Shown: piece after piece, positions 1-10,612 of the stretch
How positions within the stretch are numbered: the stretch's first letter is position 1
Layout: each line of letters starts with the position of its first letter
Source: Neoceratodus forsteri
Lineage: Eukaryota; Chordata; Ceratodontiformes; Ceratodontidae
DNA length: 64,000 nucleotides
Assembly: GCA_016271365.2 (NCBI GenBank)
Contig: CM057452.1
Coordinates: 824,072,001 to 824,136,000 of the forward strand
Reading direction: 5' to 3'
Notes under the pieces: model-generated
The model's input: the letters and a program-made list of their open reading frames with translations, nothing else
Database searches by the model: none
What the model was told of the DNA's origin: nothing
Position numbers and translations under genes: made by a program

Positions 1-69
1 CATCTCTGAGGAATCACAGCAATTTGACATGTATGTTTAAAACACAATTTTTCACAGAACAGTACATCT

Positions 70-400
70 CAGGTCTCCCTTCACCTGCACCCCTTGTGTG
101 GGCCCTTCTGAACTCCCTCCTAGGGGGACACAATTTTTTTTTTTTAAGAACATGCCTCAGGGCCATCCCTGGCTCCCTCCCTCCGAGGGGAAACAAAATT
201 GTTTAGAGAAACTGCCCCCTAGCTGGACCCTCCTGGTCTCCCATCCTCCTTTTGAGGAGGACACAGTTGTTTTATTTGTTTTTTTTAGAACTCCCCCCAA
301 TCAGGGCCCACCCCGACTCTCTCCCTCCCTCTGAGGGGGACAAAAATGCTGCACTGGGGGACCCTCCTGGTCTCCCAACCTCCTTCTGAGAAGTGACACA
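70..400. repeat. Diverged tandem repeat, about 65-78 bp period
   Basis: About five diverged units each contain a C-rich stretch, then a CTCC...GAGGGGGACA-type core, then a T- or A-rich spacer. Cores of the form GAGG(G)GGACACA recur near 115, 185, 255, 335 and 388. Between them are repeated phrases such as CCCTCCTGGTCTCCCA. The copies differ by substitutions and indels, so this is an old minisatellite or a decayed repeat-bearing element. Short open frames here follow the repeat and are not convincing genes. Confidence 0.55.
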
Positions 401-1529
401 ACTTTTAAGCAGAAAAATATAAAATCCTATAAAAGAACTTACCTGGTAGTGTAGTTCAGCTACAGCAGCAGTTTCCACGAATGGTCAATAAAATTAGGGA
501 CTCCAACAGGATGGCAGCACAGAAAGCAAGTAGGCGGCGGGGTTGCCCACTACTGTCAGCCTAGGATACACCTCTTTTAAAGAATTTAAAGGCTAGCCAG
601 CAGTCAGCAGTCATCAGTCAGCAGCAGGTTCTCCAGAAAAATATGTGGCTGTACTCTCTGCTGTGTTCTCTCCCTCTGCTCCACATCCTCTGCTTCTTCC
701 TCCATGTTCCTCTGTGCACAGCTAAAGCACTATCCTGGCTGACTACTCCTCTACTCCTCACAGCTCCCAGCTGGTATGCAGGTCCTCTCATTCTCTTGCT
801 CACTCGCTCTTTTCATTCTTCCTCTCACCTCTCTCAGGTAGCCCCCCCTCACCTGCCGCATACTTTTTAACATGGTTGGCAGACCTGAGGCGGGCCAAGC
901 ACATAAAAAGAGCACCAATTTTAAACAAATTTCTACTGGTGCAATTGGACCCAGCTTGTGTGACACGCTTCTTAATGATATCATGAAGCGCATCACATGC
1001 CGGAAAACCAAGGGTCTCCTTTTCTTGGGCAGGGGAGCATACAGGATATGGGAACACATCATTGGGAGGGATGCCACAGTGGGAACACAAACACCGGGAA
1101 TCAGGATGCAAGCCTGAAAGCCACAGCAGAGTAAGGCACCTTCCTTATTTGAGAATCAAGTCTCATTATCATTATTACAGGTACAGCCTGGCAGTGGGGA
1201 CTTTGCTTGAAGTGCGGGCAGGTGGGTATTGTAATTGTGAACTTGCAGGTGGGCAGGCATTGTGATTGTGGAGAGTGGGCAAGCTTTTTTTTTGAAAACT
1301 GGGAGAAATGGAGAAACACTGTATATTTTTGTGGGAAGCGCGATTTTATGCGGGGGGACCCAAAAATCACGCTTTTCCACCATATGATCATGGCTGTGAT
1401 TTTCCAGCGGCCCAGGATATAAGCAATTTAGTATTCCAAGTGCTCATTTTCTGCTCTGAAGCCCATTATTATGCATACATTCTTTGTATTCACTGTGTTT
1501 CTCTATGCAGCTGTTGGTGAAAAAAGGGT
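401..1529. other. No recognisable gene
   Basis: This stretch has no reading frame I can assign. A pyrimidine-rich segment lies at about 640-850. A more evenly composed block lies at about 880-1130, with frames open for about 100 codons on the minus strand that match no family I recognise. It may be an old, unrecognisable transposon. Confidence 0.4.
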
Positions 1530-2110
1530 GTGCGCTTTCATTACTGTCACAGTTAGCGTTCCCTATTGCATTTCCATTCCCGTTTGTGTTACCGTTACCA
1601 TCTTCGCCACTGAGTGCGTTACTCTTTGCATCTTTGTTTGCACTTGTATTTGCATTACTGTTACCATTTGCGTTTCCATTACTGTTTCTGTTTGTGTTTC
1701 ATTTTGCGACACCGTGTGCATTACCGTTTGCGTTTGCGTACACACTTACGTTTGCATTTGTGTTTCCTTTGGCATCATCATTGCTGTTACTGTTAGCATT
1801 TGTGTTTCCTATTGCAGTACCGTGACCATGCGCATTACCATTTGCGCTTCCGTTTGTGTTTCCATTTGTGTTTGTGTTTCCTTTGGTGTCATCGTTGCTG
1901 TTGCCATAAGTGTCTGCATTTCTAATTACATTACCATTACCGTGTGTGTTTCAAGTTGCATTTCTGTACGCGCTTGCATTTGTGTTTCTGTTTTCATTAA
2001 CGTTTGCGCTTGTGTTTCTATTACCATTTGTGTTACCATTTATGTTTGCGTCACCATGTGCATTAGTATTTGCGCTTCCATTTCCTTTGCCATTACTTCA
2101 CTATTTATAG
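1530..2110. repeat. Degenerate hexanucleotide repeat, about 580 bp
   Basis: The sequence is built almost wholly from six-base words such as GTTTGC, GTTTCC, ATTACC, GTTACC and GTTTGT, roughly RTTWSY, kept mostly in register. Because the period is a multiple of three and the words rarely form stops, a frame stays open from 1471 to 2187 (238 codons). Its translation is a monotonous Val/Cys/Ile/Thr alternation. I read this as a repeat-driven open frame, not a gene. Confidence 0.7.
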
Positions 2111-2164
2111 TGCGCATTCTCAAAAAGAAGGGAAATTCATTGCAAAAAACTCTGCTTAATACAT

Positions 2165-2465
2165 CAGTTAGGGTTGTTCCACAGTGACAAAAGTGAGGAA
2201 ATTCAATGTTAGGGTTCCCACCCGCTTGCACCTCACCCTACCCCCACCAACAGGCATCGGGGTGTGGGTTGGGGTCATCAGTCTTAACTCTCACCATATT
2301 ATCCTATACTGCACCATCTCAGCTTATTTACACATGGTATGGGGTGAGAGTTGGGACCAATGACCCCAAACACACCCCAATGCCTGTTGGTGGGGTGGGT
2401 GGGTGCAAGGGTGGAACCCTAACTTGAATTTCCTCACTTTTGTCACTGTGGAACAACCCTAACTG
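2165..2465. mobile_element. Foldback MITE with long terminal inverted repeats
   Basis: The left arm (about 2165-2295) is repeated in reverse complement as the right arm (about 2345-2465), leaving a loop of about 50 bp. The termini are CAGTTAGGGTTGTTCC and its complement, and the outer 40 bases are nearly identical. The unit is flanked on both sides by ATACAT (2159-2164 and 2466-2471), a likely 6-bp target duplication. It has no coding capacity. The CAG start and direct flank suggest a cut-and-paste DNA transposon, but I cannot name the superfamily. Each arm carries TTAGGGTT-like motifs. Confidence 0.75.
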
Positions 2466-2491
2466 ATACATTAAATGGAGTTTTTTTGCCA

Positions 2492-2493
<2 letters not shown>

Positions 2494-2550
<57 letters not shown>

Positions 2551-2604
2551 GTACATATTATATATATAGATATATATAGTATATATATATATATATATAT
2601 ATAT
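2494..2604. repeat. AT microsatellite, imperfect
   Basis: Alternating AT dinucleotides are interrupted by GTGTAT, GTACAT and AGATAT variants. The tract begins 23 bases beyond the right flank of the foldback element. Confidence 0.9.
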
Positions 2605-3292
2605 GTGCAGCACAATTATAGTTAGGGTTATACAGAGTGTTTAATGTTAAACCCAAATATTTGCACCTAAATTACTTTGGTGCAGTTCAATAAAATTGTG
2701 CAAAATTTGCATGTGCAATCCAGGTGGCAATTTCTCAAGATTTTGGACATTTTGTGATGGACGCTAAGCCAGATTCCAAGATGCATAATGCTAAAAAATC
2801 TTAAAAACACCACTTTTTCACCATTTGTTTGCGCTCTCACTTACAGAAAAAGTGATTTCAAATTTTGGTCCAAGACTTTAAGGGCACAAGAGGCTTGAAT
2901 CATGGGTATACCTTTCAAATGTGTTGTGAAAAAAAAAATATTAATCTGTTCTAGAGTTATATCATATTAAAATCTGGTTTCCAAACATGCTCAGTAGCGT
3001 GTTTGAGTTAACCCTACAATAAGTTGTAAAAGTTCTTTTAAGACTGCAGTGGGCAGAGCCCTGCAGATATTTTGCATGTCCAAAAGGGCATACGTCATGT
3101 TTTCCATCTGTGGAACTGGCTGAAGGTATGAATAGTCTCCTCCAACTGACCCTCCTCAAAGAAGCAATCCACCCATGTTGTCCCTATTTTATTTTTAACA
3201 GTGGGCATTTATTTTTTAAAGACATTTCTGCATCCCCCTTCCCTTGCACAGCAAGCTGATTCAGGATCCCTGCCATTTCTGTTCCCTTCCTG
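2605..3292. other. AT-rich, no recognisable feature
   Basis: No frame, repeat or RNA signature was recognised here. A single TTAGGGTT lies near 2624, just beyond the AT tract. Confidence 0.4.
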
Positions 3293-3618
3293 CCCCCACC
3301 CTGAACAGTGTTGCAGAAATAAATAAATCAGCTCTTTTTCAGTAATCTGAGACCAAATGTCATTCATCTGGCATAAAAGGAATTTGTAAGGAGACAACAC
3401 TGTTTTCACATCTGTGGCACACGTGTATAAAGGGCTGCTTGGCTGCAAACCCTCATTCCCCACCCAGAACAGTGTTACAGGAATAAGTAAATCAGCTCAT
3501 TTTCAATTACCTGAGACCAAACATCATTCATCTGGCATACAAGGAATTTGTAAGGAGAAAACACTGTTTTCATGTTTGTGGCACAAATGTATAAAGGGCT
3601 TCTTGGCTGCAAGCTGGA
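3293..3618 (+). repeat. Tandem duplication, two copies, period about 164 bp
   Basis: Copy one (about 3293-3449) and copy two (about 3457-3613) share the order ACAGTGTT, AATAAGTAAATCAGCTC-like text, CTGAGACCAAA, CATTCATCTGGCATA, GGAATTTGTAAGGAGA, ACACTGTTTTCA and GTATAAAGGGCT, with scattered substitutions. No coding frame spans both copies. Confidence 0.8.
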
Positions 3619-4115
3619 CATAAGCAATCTTATATAGTGACTGTTGTTCTAAGGCAAAAGTAGCATATCTTGTCATAAGGTCTGACAAGCCTATCTGCGC
3701 TCACAGTGCCACTACAATTGCAGCTTCCTTCTATCACCTTAAAAGTCATCCTGATTCTATGATTCATTAGAATTACAGTAGGAACTCCTTCCAAAACCCA
3801 AGATTCAGTGCTTTCAGTACATCTTCCAAACCCAGTTACCGACAACAAACTTCTAAATTGTAATACTGGTAAGCACAAAGCAGTACTGGGTCATTAAAAG
3901 GGGCAAAAAGTAACATGCGTTTTGTTCATCAGTTTAAATTAAAATAAAACAGAAACAAGAGAAAAATAAAACCTGTGAACACCACTATGCTGACAGCTGC
4001 AGGGAGCGGAGCAGCTCTGCGGCGTGGGGATCACTTCTAAAAATGTGCACCTTTGCACTGATCAACACAAAATGTGGTTTCTGCACACTACCATTATATA
4101 CTGCATTGAGTAGTA
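3619..4115. other. No recognisable feature
   Basis: AT-rich sequence without a supportable gene or repeat. A frame of 82 codons on the minus strand (3630-3878) has no recognisable family. Confidence 0.35.
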
Positions 4116-4640
4116 CCTCACTTTGTCTTCTCCTTTATTGTGAGTGCTTTTTGTTAAATACATCTAAACTGAAGAAAAAACAGACCTCTTTGAGTTGCTC
4201 ATTTTGGCAATTGAAAAAATTTGAGCCCAAGTTTTGTCAGAAAATATAAGGCTCTCCATTGGCACGTCATGATTCTGCAAGGTTTTTTATATGATAGGGG
4301 AAGGCCACATAATCCGTAACTAAGATGCTATCTAAATATATGCTGGGTGGTCTGGCACCCTTTCCATTGGCACAGAGAAGCTGAGGAATTTTATATGCTG
4401 AAGCTCAATGTCTCAAGTAATGGTAGCTTGAAGTTCTTGGCCAAGAATTCAGATGGCCAGGATAAGCCATTCAAATGGAAAACCTTGCAGAATCACTGGT
4501 AAACCTTATATTTAGTGATAAAACTTCAACACAAACTTTTTATTTGTCAACATGAACAAATCAAAGAGGTCCATTTTTTATTCAGTTCAGTGCTATTTAA
4601 CAAAAGCACTCACAATAAAGGAGATGACAAAGACAGATGA
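4116..4640. repeat. Large imperfect inverted repeat, arms about 160-170 bp
   Basis: The left arm (about 4118-4290) contains CTTTATTGTGAGTGCTTTT, GACCTCTTTGA, AATATAAGG and GATTCTGCAAGGTTTT in that order. The reverse complement of about 4475-4638 shows the same phrases in the same order, with clear substitutions and small indels. The arms are separated by about 190 bp. This is an old inverted duplication or the remains of a foldback transposon. No target duplication was seen. Confidence 0.7.
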
Positions 4641-5174
4641 TAAAATTAGGAGGTGCAAAAAAAACCTCAAAAAGTTGTTATTTAAAATATAATAGAAAGT
4701 GGACTCAGCATTCACATTCAGCCCTGTACTAGGCACACACAGCATACATTCATAGATCACTGACCAAAAAAGTCAAACGAGAATGGGAAGCCTCATCCAT
4801 TCTGACATTTATATGTCATCTATCTTATGTTAATTAGATAATTAAACCAATATAACAATGTTATCCCATTGCAAAAGTGCTGTTCTAATAAATTGCACAA
4901 GGAAACATGAGGTAATTAAAAAGTCGTTCTACTCATTTTTAAGAGCCAGTATAAAACATCAAGTTGAAACGTCACCAAATACATATAATACCATGTGTAA
5001 AAATTTCATTAAAACAAAATACAACAAAACTCTATAATCATAGTTTGCATCTAAAAACAAAAATTAAGTCTGAACTGATTTTAAAATTCATGCTGGACTT
5101 GTTAGGTCTGGGTTAATAGCAATATAACAGTGCAAACAAAATGTTTAATTTATATATATATATATTTTTTTTTT
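4641..5174. other. AT-rich, no recognisable feature
   Basis: No reading frame, RNA gene or clear repeat was recognised. A short TA run at 5152-5164 precedes the T-tract of the next entry. Confidence 0.35.
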
Positions 5175-5178
5175 CAGA

Positions 5179-5401
5179 AGTGCCATGCAGTTCTTATCCT
5201 CCTTCTACTCCACCTAAGGAGAAAGTAAAACCAGTCAGCATGAAGTATTATTTCAAGCTCCCAAAAGGGAGCTGCTGCTTGCTTCTCTCTGCAGCATTGA
5301 CAGACGCACTAAGTTTTGGAGTGTTGGACAAACAGGATTTACAGTTTAACTCATGTGGCAATCCCTATTTATGGTTTTACAGCCTAAATAGCAAATGCTG
5401 A
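5179..5401 (+). other. Weak candidate 3'-terminal exon
   Basis: A TA run and a long T-tract end in CAG at about 5176-5178, which looks like a vertebrate splice acceptor. The frame after it is open for about 74 codons to a TGA at 5399-5401 and reads as ordinary, varied protein, including a PPSTPPKEKVKPVSMKYY segment. I do not recognise the protein. T-tracts followed by CAG arise often by chance in AT-rich DNA, so this is only a candidate. It stands out because no transposon signature surrounds it. Confidence 0.15.
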
Positions 5402-6949
5402 ATGCCACTATTTTTTTTTGAAGGGGCATGTTAGATTTCTGAAAGGAGCAGTTTGATTTACAACCATGCTCATTTCAAAGCCGCTCCGGTTCCAGCAGTC
5501 TTGCTCTTACTTAAAGAACCAGCTGGCTCATTTCAGCGTGCATCACATTTAAACAACGTGCAGCAAGTTGTTTTCTTTATACAAGGAGATGGAGAATCCT
5601 TTTTTTTTTTTAGATTAAAATGATCTGTACTATGGGATCTGCTGTACCATTTTGTTTATACTAGACAGCGAGGGTTCATTGCTTCAAAAGAACTTTATCT
5701 ATGTTTTTCTCTACCTTCCTCACTGCAGATTGAATTTATTTAAATAATATTGTTACTTGAACTGTGAGGCCAAACTGTTCCGATGTTTTTATCTGCCGTG
5801 GCCATCTGCCTGCTCACATGGATGTGCTGGTGGGCAGGTGGCTCTGCTACCGGGATTGGTGATGGTGTTGATGGGTCTCTTGCAATGTCCCTGTTCCTTC
5901 CCTTTTCCCAACCTATATTATAATAAATGTGAAAAGGAAAGAATGGAGAAAGGAGCATTTAGGCTAAGAATAGTGCAGTGTAACTAGGACTACGGTGCTG
6001 CAGCCCTAAAAATAGTGTCCTTGGCAGTTCATTATCTGTCAAAACAGAGAACAGCAGGACTGGCTGGTGATGGAAAAGGGAAAGTAGAAGTGTAGGCAAG
6101 TTCAATAAATACACTTCTTTAGTTTTAAATGGTACTGCATTTGAACCTGGAGGGAGGAGATTATTAAAGCGCTAAGAGTTTGTTTCAGCATGAATGATAG
6201 GTGGAGGCAGGAACTGATCACAGTGTGGCAGTGTGCTTGATGAGCAGTGTAGGCAGTTCCTTATCCTGCCTTACTTGAATATGTTTTTTTTTTTTTGACT
6301 TGGGGAAATTTTACCTTGTATTGCCTCTGTATCTATAGCTAACCCCCCACCCCCCACATAGGCTATGGATATTTGTCCCCCAACCCCACTCAATATAGAC
6401 AGCCACTCACACTTTTACTAAACTTTTTTCTTTCGATGTTGAGTGCGATTGCGCAGCACCTAACTAGCAGATACAGGAGGCGAGCAAGAGATTGAGACAT
6501 ATGCACACACATGGTGAAATAGCATAATGACTATTGTGCAGTGTACAAGCTGGTCAAAGAAAGCTGATTATTTTCTCTTTAATTTTTGATGGATCACAGT
6601 CAGCAGCTAACAGACTGAGTGGGGGAGCAAGAGAACATAAGCACACACCATCTGCACAGGGAACAGGAAGTTGCGAGAAGGAAATATTTTTTAAATACTT
6701 ATAGCTTGAAAGGACCAGATGAATTTGCAAGGTCATCTTTAACCCTATATAGGCCCATAGGGCCACAAAAAGATACATATAGAGTAGTAGCCAGCTCCAC
6801 AGTAGCATTTCCACTTTCTATCACAAATCCCAGGTCAGATTAAATCAAGATCAAGAGGCTCCATTTATTATAGGAGTCCATCGTAACCTAAGTGGCTCCA
6901 TTTAAATGTAAAAGACCCTCTTCTTATTTAAGCAACAAGATAATAGAAT
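5402..6949. other. Gene-free, AT-rich
   Basis: No assignable frame or repeat was recognised. Short homopolymer tracts are present (T runs near 5600 and 6285, C runs near 6345). The open frames here are at most 86 codons and look like chance. Confidence 0.4.
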
Positions 6950-7141
6950 GATTTTTTTTTAACCAGGAGAGACACACTAAGCTGAAAGTTTGTTTCCAAG
7001 TGTGACCTGGGAGCACAGGGAAGTTATGTGACTTGCTCAGAGTCACACAGTATGCAAGATGGGGCTGTGGGATTCAAACCCAGGTCTCCAGGTTTGCAGC
7101 TCAGAGTCTTAAACCACTGCACTATACTGTCTGCACTCCAC
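6950..7141 (-). mobile_element. tRNA-derived SINE, MIR-like
   Basis: Read on the minus strand, the unit begins near 7141 with ACAGTATAGTGCAGTGGTTT, an A-box-like tRNA head. It continues with GGGTTTGAATCCC, a B-box, then a body with GTGTGACTCTGAGCAAGTCA, and ends in an A-rich tail (T run at 6950-6960 on the plus strand). Head, boxes and body order resemble the MIR/CORE class of tRNA SINEs. A second copy in the same orientation lies at 9110-9790. Confidence 0.7.
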
Positions 7142-7716
7142 AATAACCAATCCTTCTAAATGCTCTAAACCTTTTTTGTCAAATAGTCAAAAAGGTGCCA
7201 ATTAAAGAGTTTTATTCAATATGGTCAATTAAGTTCAAGGGGGAAGTTAACGATCTCTGGTCAGTACTATAGTTTCAAGGCAAAACCAATCATTCTCTAA
7301 GCAAGAACTGGGTTAGAACATACCTCCAATGAGAGTCCTCAGCCCAATCCCATCAAATAGGAGTGGAACATTACCTCAATATTTGTAGACAGGATTGGTT
7401 CACCATTAACAAAGAGCCTCTGCTGATTTTATTGTTCAGCTTTTCTGAGTCTCCCCATTCTGAGGGTCCATATCACTTTTCCCAACCGTTTTCAAAATCC
7501 AAGGCATAGCAATGACAGCTTACAAGCAGGAATATGCTCAACTTTTCATTGTTTTTATGAATATAAGGGAGTGGAGACATGGGGGGGGTGGCAATACAAA
7601 AGACTGGTGTAAAACTAGAATGCTGTAATCTCCTATTTATTTAGCCTAAACAAATTATCCAACACAGCAGTGATAAAACACAGACTAAGTGACAAAAAAT
7701 AACACACGGGCACTTG
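7142..7716. other. No recognisable feature
   Basis: AT-rich single-copy-looking DNA with no supportable gene. Confidence 0.35.
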
Positions 7717-8178
7717 ACACAATTTGCATGAACAACTTATGCTCTGCATCTGGTTTTCTACTTTGTTTTGTCTTTTTTATTTATTTATTGTTTTAGAGAC
7801 TGGTGGTGAAGAGGAAAGGAACACTGGTCAAAGACTGCAATCTGGCTGATAATGCCACTACAGCGAAAGCAGCTAATAAATAAGCCAGAATGTGAGAGAC
7901 AGCATCGCATCTTTTTCCAACAGCTTGCTCTGCAAACACATGTGTGAAATTGCCTTGCACCTTTACCCTTTGCACAATTTGCATGAACAACTTTTGCTCT
8001 GTATCTGGTTTTCTACTTTGTTTTGCTTTCTTTATTAATTTATTGTTTTAGAGACTGGTGGTGAAGAGGAATAGAAAACTGGTCGGTTAAAGCTAATAAA
8101 TAAGTCAGAATCTGAGAGACGGAACAGCATCTTTTTCCTACAGCTTGCTCTGCAAACACAGTGTGTGAAATTATCTTT
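7717..8178 (+). repeat. Tandem duplication, period about 256 bp
   Basis: Copy one (about 7717-7957) and copy two (about 7973-8178) both run from CACAATTTGCATGAACAACTT through GGTTTTCTACTTTGTTTTG, AGAGACTGGTGGTGAAGAGGAA and AGCTAATAAATAAG to CAGCTTGCTCTGCAAACACA. Copy two lacks about 45 internal bases and has scattered substitutions. Confidence 0.85.
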
Positions 8179-9109
8179 CCCACTCCCTACAGCAGCAAAT
8201 TTAATCAGTTCAAGCAGTGTGTCCTAGTCTTATTTCATTTATTATTTTTAAATATTTTAGCAAAAAAAAAAGATTCTGAGCAAGAGATTGCAAGATGTTT
8301 TATTCTTCCCCATACAACTTGACTTTGCAGCATGTGAGATCATTTCTCCACCTACCCCACTGCAGCAAGTTGATCCACAAGCCTTGTCTGTCACTACTAC
8401 AGTAGTCTTCTTTATTAACAAAATGCGTTAGCCAGGCAAGGGAATTTCAATTGTTATACTCCCCCTACACATGAGCTCCCAACAAAGTGTGACCCCCCCA
8501 GCAACATTGTCAAAAATGTCCCTATATAAACTGTTCCTTCTGCTGAGTTAATTTTTTTAGAAAATGTGCTTTATTTTTTATGAAAAACAAAATAATTAAA
8601 GTAGCATTGGAAAAATTTCCTGCATTGGGGACTGTATGTCCTGTATTGCAGACCAGTGTTTTCCTCCCACTTTATCACTTCATGGTTTACTTACAGCCTA
8701 AGTCTTGAAGGTACTGATATGTGCTGTTCTTAGCGCAATTAAAATCATAAAGTCTAAAATCTTAAGATCTCTTACAGTGGAAATAAAACAAAGTTATTTT
8801 TGAATAAATAAAGCAAGTGTGAGTACAGTAGTATGTATATATGCAGTGTATGTGTATCACTAGTGTCCCTGCTGATTGTGGCCATGTCTTGGGTGTGTTG
8901 GCAGATTGGGGGGGTGGAACAGACTGAAGAGCAAATATTTAAAAGATACTCTGTATGTGTCAGTAATAAAATATGATTAAAAAATAAATAAAATGGAAAA
9001 CCTGCTGTGATTAGAACATGATGCTGAGTGTTTTAGCACTATTACAATGATCATGAACCAACAAATGTAAATATACAGTTTCTAACAAAACACACATACT
9101 CTAAATAGA
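8179..9109. other. No recognisable feature
   Basis: AT-rich DNA. A short TA/TG-rich patch occurs near 8825-8855. No gene or RNA could be supported. Confidence 0.35.
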
Positions 9110-9790
9110 TTTTTTTTTACCAGGAGAGACACACTAAGCTGATAGCTTGTTTACAGGTGTGGCCTGGGAGCACAAGAAAGTTGAGTGGCTTGCTCAGGGT
9201 CACACAGTATGCAAGTGGGGGCTGTGGGATTCAAACCCAGGTCACCATGTTTACCTACAGGGTCATAATGTTGTACGCTTAATAGCGTATGACATTATAG
9301 CTAACTCGTAATAGTGCTGTCTAGGACAACAAATGGTACAATATTGCATATACTGCTGTACGCGGTATTGCACCATTCACACACTTTCAGGCAGAGGATA
9401 AGACCTCTGCTGGGACTGGGTTCCACTGAGCAGCTGCCATGGCTGACTGGACAGAGCCACAGAAGTAGGAACCAAGGCACTGCGTCTGGGACCAGGTTTG
9501 AGTCCTTGTCCCAGAAATTTTATTTTATTTCAATCTTTGTGCACTCCCCGAGTTAGACCCCCCCCCCGAGTTAAGAATCTTTAGTAGGAGGGTCTGGGGG
9601 AACAGCCCCCTGCAATGGGGGTGTGTGGGGGGGAATAGCCCCCCACAGGAAAAGGAGTTATGCTGCATGGCATAAATTGCACTATATTGGCAGCGCAACT
9701 TAGTCATGCAGCATAATGTCTTGTGACATTATGACCCCATGCCCCATGTTTACAATTCAGAACTTTAAACCACTACGCTATACTGCCTGT
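9110..9790 (-). mobile_element. Second copy of the tRNA-derived SINE, split
   Basis: The SINE body at about 9110-9254 matches the copy at 6950-7141 base for base over long runs, including ACCAGGAGAGACACACTAAG and the B-box complement GGATTCAAACCCAG. Its tRNA head resumes at about 9744-9790 with CTTTAAACCACTACGCTATACTG. The two parts are separated by a 489-bp insertion flanked by a repeated CCATGTTTAC, so the SINE was already present when the insertion happened. Confidence 0.75.
9255..9743. mobile_element. 489-bp insertion with subterminal inverted repeats and a tRNA-like core
   Basis: The unit interrupts the SINE and is flanked by CCATGTTTAC (9245-9254 and 9744-9753), a 10-bp target duplication. 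GGGTCATAATGT lies 5 bases from the left end (9260-9271). Its complement ACATTATGACCC (9726-9737) lies 6 bases from the right end. Internally, a B-box-like GGTTTGAGTCC (9495-9505) sits about 55 bases after TGGCTGACTGG, an A-box-like word, and is followed by T-rich sequence. A perfect TACGCT-TAAT-AGCGTA hairpin lies near the left end. No protein is encoded. The long duplication would fit a Mutator-like element, but I am not sure of the class. Confidence 0.6.
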
Positions 9791-10612
9791 ATGCTGTATA
9801 AGACTTAAACATGTCTTTAAAATGCTTTGTGGAATTTATTTTTTTATTATTTCTTATGTTTTACATGTTGAACTAAAAAAGAAATATATGTAGCAATGCA
9901 ATGGATAATCTAAGAAAAAAATCTGGACTTTTCATTTCCTATAGGCTGAATTGTCTGACAGTTTAAGATGAGTTCAATGTGTGGGTGTGGTTGTCTAGGG
10001 GAAAACAAATGCTGCCAGAGCACAAAGAAACACTTACTGTAATTAGTCTTCCTCACTTCTCCCTGCTATAAACCAGAAAATAAGTTTCATTTATCTCCAG
10101 TATCGGACATATTGACAAATTCATTAACTTTTCACATATACAAATAAGAAAAAAACACACTATCATTTTAAGCACATATTATTATAAATGATTACTGTAC
10201 ATATTTAGTCATTCAAACAACATTTCTTGTCCTCCTCAAGGTGCCAATATTGAAATCAATTGTGGCATTATTTTTTTTAAAGCAAATGCAGTACAAAATG
10301 ATCTGCTGGTACATCTGGTGGGAGTTCAACCCATACTACGCTTTGTATACTACTTGACTTAAATCACTCTGGCAGTGAACAGCTAAGAATGTATTTTTGG
10401 GTGAAATTTTATAAACCAATAAATAAATGCATTAATACATACAATGCAATTCAGAATATGCATATTATATATATATAAAATTTAACATTATGAAGGGAAT
10501 GCCTATATGTCCCTGTACTACTACCCTTGTTTGTTTGTTGTTGTTTTTTTATCAATTACTGTAGTAGTCTTTAGTTCAGAGATATTGTTGTACAACAGAA
10601 ATCTACACTATA
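9791..10612. other. AT-rich, no recognisable feature
   Basis: No gene, RNA or clear repeat was recognised apart from short AT tracts (for example about 10465-10477). Confidence 0.35.

Noticed and set aside
643..870. 75-codon frame with a signal-peptide-like hydrophobic start (MWLYSLLCSLPLLHILCFFL)
   Set aside because: The hydrophobicity follows from a CT-rich tract. There is no domain after it and no supporting gene structure.
2328..2615. 95-codon minus-strand frame of Tyr/Ile repeats
   Set aside because: It is the translation of the AT microsatellite and part of the foldback arm.
9438..9515. Possible functional tRNA gene
   Set aside because: A and B boxes are present, but the acceptor and anticodon arms do not form a proper cloverleaf. 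It is part of a mobile element.
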